A DNA stretch of 64,000 nucleotides. It comes from Lasiodiplodia sp. COLG20. Its lineage: Eukaryota > Ascomycota > Dothideomycetes > Botryosphaeriales > Botryosphaeriaceae. The DNA is taken from NCBI GenBank assembly GCA_009801085.1, contig VNWV01000008.1:1736001-1800000 (forward strand). The letters are read 5' to 3'. Position numbers and translations under genes: made by a program. Below, piece by piece: positions 58,641-64,000 of the stretch. Position 1 is the first letter of the stretch. Every line of letters begins with the position of its first letter. The notes below the pieces were generated by a model that did no database searches, had not been told where the DNA came from, and saw only the letters and a program-made list of their open reading frames with translations.

Positions 58641-60651
58641 AAGAAGAAGAAGAGAGGGGTCCACGAACCTCGCGGGAAAGATCGTCCATAAGACCACTGT
58701 CGTAGATGGTCCAAGAACCGTCAAATTCGCCGGCGCGCTTGACAACGCGGCAATTGACGGGAATGAATGTCCGTTTCGAGTTTATGTACGCCACAATGGG
58801 GCGAATAAGGGCGTTGTTGACGTAGGAAATATCATTGGTGAAGAGTGGTACGGCGGCGCGCACGTCGTTGAACTGAACACGCATGTCCATGACGAGGAAC
58901 CTCTTGTCATCTTCACTCCCAGCCTCCGAGGAGTCATCTTCAGAGGTATGGTTTCTGGACACCGTCCCGTGGAAGTCGCCACCGAATCGATTACCATGAG
59001 CCGTGACAGTGGCCTCCATGCGGTCGTAAAAATCGGACATGACTTTTGCGATGCCCTCTTCACTGTCCGCAGGGAACATAATGTCAGCCACGATATCCAC
59101 GTTTCCTTCGTGGATCCAGCCAAAGGGTCCTTCGACGCCACGGTTGAGGTGGTCAATGCTGAGTCCGTCAATCCTGATACGACTGTGCTTCTTCCATTGA
59201 TTAGGGCCACCTTCGGAGCTATCAACTAGTTGCCCACTAGCATAATTGTGCGTCTGTCGGGGATGGATGGTGAAGAGAGAGTTGTCAATTGAGCCAGACA
59301 TGTTGTTTGCGGATAGGAAGTCGTAGAAGAGCCATTGCTTTCTCAGCTGAGGCAGATCACAGGAGTAGATACTGACTGGGAATGGCCTGAATCCATCCGG
59401 TTGGTAGACAGTTACGAGCAAATCTTCCATTTTGAAGGAGTCCAGCTCAAAGTCGCCAGGTTGGTGCTCGTGCTTGTACGACCTCGGATCGATATACTCA
59501 TCTGGAGTAATCAGGTGAGTTCGATCAACGACGCCGCGGATCCCTTTGATTTCAACATCTCGCAGAAGTCCCTTTCCGTTAAACCATTTTGTGAACGACA
59601 GGGTCACGTTCACCGTGTTGATGGTAAGGTCGAATTGGGTGTAGTTCCCGTCGTCTTCCTGGGCAATCGAACCGTCGGTACTGGGATCCTTTGTCACAGC
59701 TACGGCTGCAGCGGCGGCTGCCGACTCTCGAGAGCCTTTGCTAACATTGCCTTGACCTTGACCCGGCCGCCTGGACACAAAGACGTTTTTGAAAGTGATG
59801 ACACCATCTCCCCATTTTGGAATAATAGCAGACTCGAAAACGACTTGAACACCAGAAGACTTGGTAAGGTAGTTTCCTACAGTCCGAGCCAACGTCTCTT
59901 GCGCGAAAACCGTGTTCACCAGAAAGATGCACATGGAGAAGAAGGTAGTCGTACCAACGATAATCCAGGCGAGGTGGCCGAGGAGGATCCAGGAAAAAAA
60001 AGCACTGATATCGTCCATGTTGAATTTCCGTCCACTTCTAATAGAAAACCATTTGAAATGGACCTTGAACCGAGACCATGCGCCATTAGCGGCGGCGAGT
60101 AGCTCCTCCTTCGTGGGCCGGTGCGGAAGGTGGGGAAGCCGGTCCATGAAATTTTTCCCAGCACCTGCGCCAGCGGCAGCATTCGCGGACTCGGTCGCCT
60201 TGTCAAGCTCCGGGGAGTTGGATGCTTCAGACCTTGCGGTAGAAGCGTTTGCGGGTGCGCGCGTGGTTGAGCCGTTACTCGCTGAACTCTTGTTTCGTCT
60301 GTTCAAGACTCCTTGCCGCCGTCGAGTTGTAGTATGTGCGGATCGGTTCCATGCCGCGGTTGCGCACTGAAATATGACGCCGCCGGCTTGCGGCCTTCGT
60401 GGCGCGGTAAGGAAGCTGCTCGACGGGCATCTGAGACCTAGCAATGACGTCGTGGTGATGGGTGGTGAGCTCGAAGGCGCGGAGAATGATTGAAGCGCAG
60501 AGCGCGTGGACCGTGAAAATTGGCGACTGATGGGTGCCGACGCACGCAAGCTCTCGCCCACGAGGCGTGCGGCACAAAGCGGGCGCATCGGCAGGTCGAC
60601 GATAGACAGCAAGGTTCTTCCGCCGACCCGAGCGGCTACATGGCGACTCAT
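58419..60651 (-). CDS. MDM31: Mitochondrial inner-membrane protein Mdm31/Mdm32
   Basis: An inner-membrane protein needed for mitochondrial shape and for nucleoid and lipid homeostasis. The exons are 60651-58669 and 58553-58419, giving 705 residues (yeast Mdm31 579, Mdm32 622). The 115-nt intron (GTTCGT to CAG) holds a long AGT repeat. The N-terminus MSRHVAARVGGRTLLSIVDL is presequence-like and is followed by a Ser/Ala/Thr-rich matrix segment. The first membrane helix is at about 215-247 (FFSWILLGHLAWIIVGTTTF). Family blocks are VQVVFESAIIPKWGDGVITF, FDLTINTVNVTLSFTKWFNG, VDIVADIMFPADS and NNALIRPIVAYINSKRTFIP. A second helix ends the protein (WTLQLAAQALFLGLAGNIA). Upstream codons to 60843 are open but lack an ATG. 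Confidence 0.9.
58576..58652 (+). repeat. AGT trinucleotide microsatellite with AAG tail, inside an intron
   Basis: About 65 bp of pure AGT units (21-22 repeats, 58576-58640) run into AAG units to 58652. The tract fills most of the MDM31 intron between donor and branch region. In transcript sense it is CTT then ACT repeats. If the intron were retained it would add Ser and Thr runs before a stop. Confidence 0.95.
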
Positions 60652-60955
60652 TGTTGCTATGTCGAGAACATGGCGGAGGGCGCTGGATGCCGTGAGGGGA
60701 AGAAGGCAGGGCAGACGCGCAGTGAGGGAGGCGGAGAACGAGTTGGCTGGCTCTGTGGGAGCATGGAAGAGGAAGACAGGATGACGCTCGTGCTCGAAAA
60801 CTGGAAGCGCGCGGCGGCGATCGGGACGCCAGGACGCGCCCACGCGCTCGGGCCACGCAGGTCCCGAAAATTGGCCGACCTGCCGGGCGGCAAGACCTCA
60901 CTTCCGTCGTCAAAAATTCCTCGTCCAGTTTTGTCCAACACCAGATTTGCCCAGG
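60652..60955. promoter_or_regulatory. Bidirectional promoter MDM31 / PNO1
   Basis: A head-to-head spacer of 304 bp. It is GC-rich, with two AAAATT-containing patches (about 60865-60872 and 60912-60918). No TATA box. Confidence 0.45.
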
Positions 60956-61769
60956 ATGCCTGCTCCGACCGCGCTGCTGCGCAAGCCTGACGAGCTTGCC
61001 GAGGAGAACGCCATGACTGACGTCCCCCAAGGCAAGTTATCCGATTTTCTGCAATAGTAGCCTGCTTCTAATACCCTGCGCAGAAGAAGGAGTGCTGCTT
61101 GATATCAATGCTGCCGCCGAGATCGAACCTGCGCCTACCGCCGGGCCGTCCGAGGAGAGTATGCAAGTCGATACCGAAGGCCGCCCTCAGTTTGCGCCCG
61201 CCAAGGATATCCCGCTGTCCATGCGCATCGAGACCCGCAAGGTCCCCATTCCGCCGCACCGCATGACCCCGCTCAAGGCTTCCTGGCCCAAGATCTACCC
61301 ACCGCTCGTCGAGCACCTCAAGCTGCAGGTGCGCATGAATATCAAGAACAAAGCCGTCGAGCTTCGCACGTCGAGAGCCACCACCGATACGGGCGCTCTG
61401 CAGAAGGGAGAAGACTTCGTCAAGGCTTTCAGCCTGGGCTTTGATGTTGACGACGCCATCGCTCTCCTGAGACTGGACGACCTCTACATTGAGACTTTCG
61501 AGATCAAGGACGTCAAGACCCTGAATGGAGACCACCTGAGCAGAGCCATTGGCCGTATTGCCGGCAAGGACGGCAAGACCAAGTTCGCCATCGAGAACGC
61601 CTCCCGCACGAGAATTGTCCTGGCCGATCAGAAGATCCACATTCTCGGCGGCTTCAAGAACATCCACGTTGCAAGAGAGGCAGTCGTCTCGCTTATTCTG
61701 GGTGCGCCGCCAGGCAAGGTGTACGGAAACCTGCGCACTGTCGCTTCCAGGATGAAGGAAAGGTTCTGA
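60956..61769 (+). CDS. PNO1: Pre-rRNA processing KH protein Pno1/Dim2
   Basis: A nucleolar/cytoplasmic 40S assembly factor that partners Nob1 and Dim1 in 20S pre-rRNA maturation. The exons are 60956-61031 and 61084-61769, giving 253 residues. The 52-nt intron uses a GC donor (AG/GCAAGT). The nearby GT at 61036 would shift the frame into an immediate stop, so the GC donor is needed to join MPAPTALLRKPDELAEENAM to the body. Conserved stretches are VPIPPHRMTPLKASWPKIYP, PPLVEHLKLQVRMNIKNKAV, LGFDVDDAIALLRLDDLYIE, the KH GxxG-type loop GRIAGKDGKTKFAIENA near 182-198, and PGKVYGNLRTVASRMKERF at the end. All closely follow yeast Dim2. Confidence 0.96.
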
Positions 61770-62559
61770 TCTCGTCACGACTCAAATCGAGCATTGGGCG
61801 GCGTTCGTGATGGCGATCTTTGCGGATTTCGAAAAGGGCGTTAGGACGGTTACGGTAGATTCGGATACCATTATGGTTATGACCTCACATATTTCACAAA
61901 ATTTCAACGCGAGAGCCTTTCTCCTTTATTACTGCGCAAATTCTAGTGTCTCCCTTGTTTGTCTGAGCCACACAAATCCCGGAATGTGGCTAGTGCCCTT
62001 TTCCATCACCTTGCATTTCACCAACCAAACTAGTGATTTTATCCAGCAACAGGGGCTAGTGGGCTGAATACGAGGTATTTGCTGGCCAAACCAGCGCTCC
62101 TAGGAGAGGTTGAAGAAAGTTGGACAAGGCGTCCCACGGAGCCAATTGCAAGATGTTGGCTGGTCGGTCTTCTCAAGGGACGAGATGTACGCGGCGGCGC
62201 AATGCCGCCGTAGAGCAAAATCCGCAACTACCACTGCGATGGATGATGAGAATAAGAATTGGTTTGTGAGGAAGAGGCGCTCCGGCAGACGATAACCACC
62301 TCCAGGGACCAGAGCTACCTATCTAGGCCTAGCGTGGAAGCATCCGTAACAGTGGACAGCAACCAAATTGTACTTGTAAGCGCATGCCACGCAAAAAGAA
62401 AAAGAAAAACATTGCCAGTGTGCAGCAGCTACCGTATAAATATGCGAAACGGTGACAGTCAACCACAACCTCAATGCGATCCTGAGGCAGCCGCTCTTAC
62501 TGCCCCCTTTCGCAACCGATGGCTGGCGCGAAGAATAGCAGGGCTTTTGAACGTAGCGT

Positions 62560-62687
62560 GTAGCGTAAATATGCCCCAGCTCTGCCTTAGAAAATCAACA
62601 TATGTGGGTAGTTGAAGCTATCGTCCGGACGAGAATGTAGAGTTAAAAATTCGACATACACGTCCGGACGATAGCCTCAGCTACCCA
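62560..62687 (-). repeat. Dispersed palindromic element, copy G (best-preserved arms)
   Basis: The plus strand shows TAGTTGAAGCTATCGTCCGG at 62608-62627 and, after a loop of about 28 nt, CGTCCGGACGATAGCCTCAG at 62661-62680, a near-perfect inverted repeat. The flank AGCTCTGCCTTAG, then ATCAACATATGTGGG, is the family's right side in reverse. The other flank is lost at CTACCCAT, where the SH3-like frame begins. It is the clearest core for building a consensus. Confidence 0.7.
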
Positions 62688-63174
62688 TGCGGATTCTCTA
62701 TTTCTACTCTGGCTACCTAGGCAGCAGGAGCGACGAGGGTAAGATGTTTGTGGCCAAGCACAAAATCTGTCAAGTTTCAGAAGGATTCGCTCCAAACGAA
62801 TTATGGGAACCGATTGCACCCCCTGCAAGCCGTCTCCAATGTGACCGAGGAGAAGTCGCTCAAATTCGCAAGACCTCCAATGGACAAAGCTACGGTTCTT
62901 CCAACGAGACAGAGAAGACCCCGGGGGCATAGAGGGGTGGATCCCAGTGTCGCAAGTGGAGATAATCAATCCGCCGGCCATCCTAGACCGTTCAACCAAA
63001 CAGCAGTCGGACATGACAGAGTCGATTACAGCTGGGAAGGGAGAGAAGGTTTGCGTCCTGAGGACGCACCCTCAAACCACCCAGTGGGTGTACGTTGGAT
63101 TTCCTTTCCGGAGTGGCCATCAACAGGGCTGGGTGCCCACTCAGACCCTGGACATTGCTTACGGGAAGGACTAA
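62687..63174 (+). pseudogene. Decayed SH3-like double-domain relic
   Basis: Two consecutive frames each resemble SH3 folds. Frame one (62687-62932) contains RGEVAQIRKTSNGQSYG and breaks at a stop. The adjacent -1 frame continues IEGWIPVSQVEIINPP, which would complete the first SH3-like fold. It then carries a second: GEKVCVLRTHPQTTQWVYVG with QQGWVPTQTLDI, ending at a stop at 63172-63174. The break falls near the G-run at 62923-62929, suggesting a single-base indel. The only ATG at the 5' end lies at the junction with element copy G, so upstream coding sequence may have been lost. A GTAAGA at 62739 could instead be a donor of a spliced gene. SH3 assignment is by eye. Confidence 0.4.
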
Positions 63175-63448
63175 CTATTGGAGATCCTGAAGTACGTAGA
63201 GGATATCATCATTATCATTCATTACGAAATACTTTGGACAATTAGGAAGATAAGTGCTATCCTGTTGAGCGAGTGTCAGGCTAATGCGAACTGAGATGTG
63301 GACAGTGCGCGGTAAGGACTTCCCCGAAAATCGCGGGTCTGGGGAATTCGTTGCCATGGACTGTCCACCTTTCAGTTCACGTCACCGTCCGCCTACGTGC
63401 CGCCAACCACTGAGGACACGGCTTTTTTTTTTTTTTTTACACATCTTC

Positions 63449-64000
63449 TTACTTCAGCGGCGGCAAATCTCCATCCCAGCACACCTGCATTGCTGCAAGA
63501 AAATGTCAGCATCCTTGCTCAACATCGAACAGGGGGGAAGGGGGGAAGCAAAGCAGAAGACTTACTGAGCGGGAAAGGGAAATAGCTCCCATGGTCGTCT
63601 CTCATGTAAACATAGAACCCTCCCTCTCTTGGGATTTTCTTCAGCTCGCCCTTGGGGCCAGGTGCCCTCCTCAGCCCGTCCAGCTTGCCCACCGTTTTCA
63701 GCATGGCCGTCAAGGCAACCCTGCTCGCGTCGCGGCCGAGACAGGTGTGTGGGCCTTCGCCGTAGTGAATGTAGCTGTCGAGCGGGCGGTCGATGTGCAC
63801 CTCTTCCGGGTCGGGGAACACTTCGGGGTCCTTGGCGGCGCCGACGAAGGAGACGAAGACCTTGTCGCCCGGGCTGACCGAGATGTGCTTGGCATCGGCT
63901 CCACGGCCGTCGACGATGGTGGTCGACGAGGTAGCAGCGCGGTATGAGCCGAAGGTGCCGTTCAGCCGGATGGCCTCCATGGCGTAGTGCATCAGCGTGG
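63449..64000 (-). CDS. Linoleate diol synthase / psi-factor-producing oxygenase, C-terminal part (partial)
   Basis: The 3' end of a gene that runs off the right edge. The visible exons are 64000-63566 and 63492-63449, with a 73-nt intron (GTAAGT, GCTGAC branch site, CAG). The first shows a P450 C-terminal region: HYAMEAIRLNGTFGSYRAAT, VSPGDKVFVSFVGAAKDPEV, the heme loop HYGEGPHTCLGRDASRVALT (Cys of PHTCLG), then GLRRAPGPKGELKKIPREGG. The short last exon gives TMQVCWDGDLPPLK. GEGPHxCLG with the KKIPREGGFYVYMRDD tail is typical of the hydroperoxide-isomerase half of fused peroxidase-P450 Ppo enzymes that make oxylipins. The N-terminal dioxygenase half lies outside the window. Confidence 0.82.

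Larger units (their letters stand above)
61770..63448. other. Spacer with element copy G and SH3-like relic
   Basis: PNO1 trailer, element copy at 62560-62687, the SH3-like relic at 62688-63174, then AT-richer sequence with a T-tract near 63423-63438 ahead of the Ppo gene's stop at 63449. Confidence 0.55.

Noticed and set aside
58576..58652. Poly-Thr/Ser coding tract at the end of the MDM31 frame
   Set aside because: The tract lies between a GTTCGT donor and a GCAG acceptor. Splicing it out joins LSRE to LYEAFARDINDD and a membrane helix, so it is intronic.

Overview
This window looks like nuclear DNA from a filamentous ascomycete (Pezizomycotina). The genes are ascomycete orthologues broken by short introns, mostly 44-115 nt, with GTRNGY-type donors, CTRAY branch sites and YAG acceptors. 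Coding DNA is GC-rich, spacers are short or moderate, and a GC-AG intron is present. Placement in Dothideomycetes is my guess from protein flavour only. Intron-bearing genes were rebuilt by requiring reading-frame continuity across splice sites and continuity of the family alignment recalled from known orthologues.

Layout from left to right. 0-6.3 kb: a serine/aspartate-rich orphan gene, the LYR assembly factor SDHAF1/Sdh6, a small heat-shock protein, and RNA polymerase II subunit RPB11. 6.3-18.2 kb: purine enzyme ADE16/17 (-), an M1 aminopeptidase (+), dolichol kinase (+), and a nitronate monooxygenase ending in SKL (-). 18.9-30.3 kb: a taxilin (-) divergent from presequence protease CYM1 (+), DNA polymerase delta subunit 2 (+), and diphthamide synthetase DPH6 (-). 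30-45 kb: an MSN2/Seb1-type C2H2 regulator (-) and a thioredoxin-PITH protein (-), set in two large spacers (34.5-40.0 and 41.0-45.3 kb) where I can support no gene. 45-56 kb: a His-rich single-pass membrane protein, PEX10, CYP51 and a Chk2/Cds1 kinase, all (-). 55.7-64 kb: U2B'' (-) divergent from ARPC1 (+), MDM31 (-) divergent from PNO1 (+), a decayed SH3-like relic, and the 3' end of a linoleate diol synthase-type (Ppo) gene (-).

Most genes are housekeeping and no biosynthetic cluster is visible. The main non-genic theme is a dispersed short element, seen here as seven recognisable copies plus two fragments. Its core is an inverted repeat (arm consensus GAAGCTATCGTCCGGACG and its complement) inside flanks shared between copies. 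It behaves like a MITE-type non-autonomous element and I do not recognise it as a named family. Other notable points are a frame-forced GC-AG intron in PNO1, a long AGT microsatellite inside a MDM31 intron, a duplicated tRNA-like segment near 46.7 kb, and a frameshifted SH3-like relic abutting one element copy.
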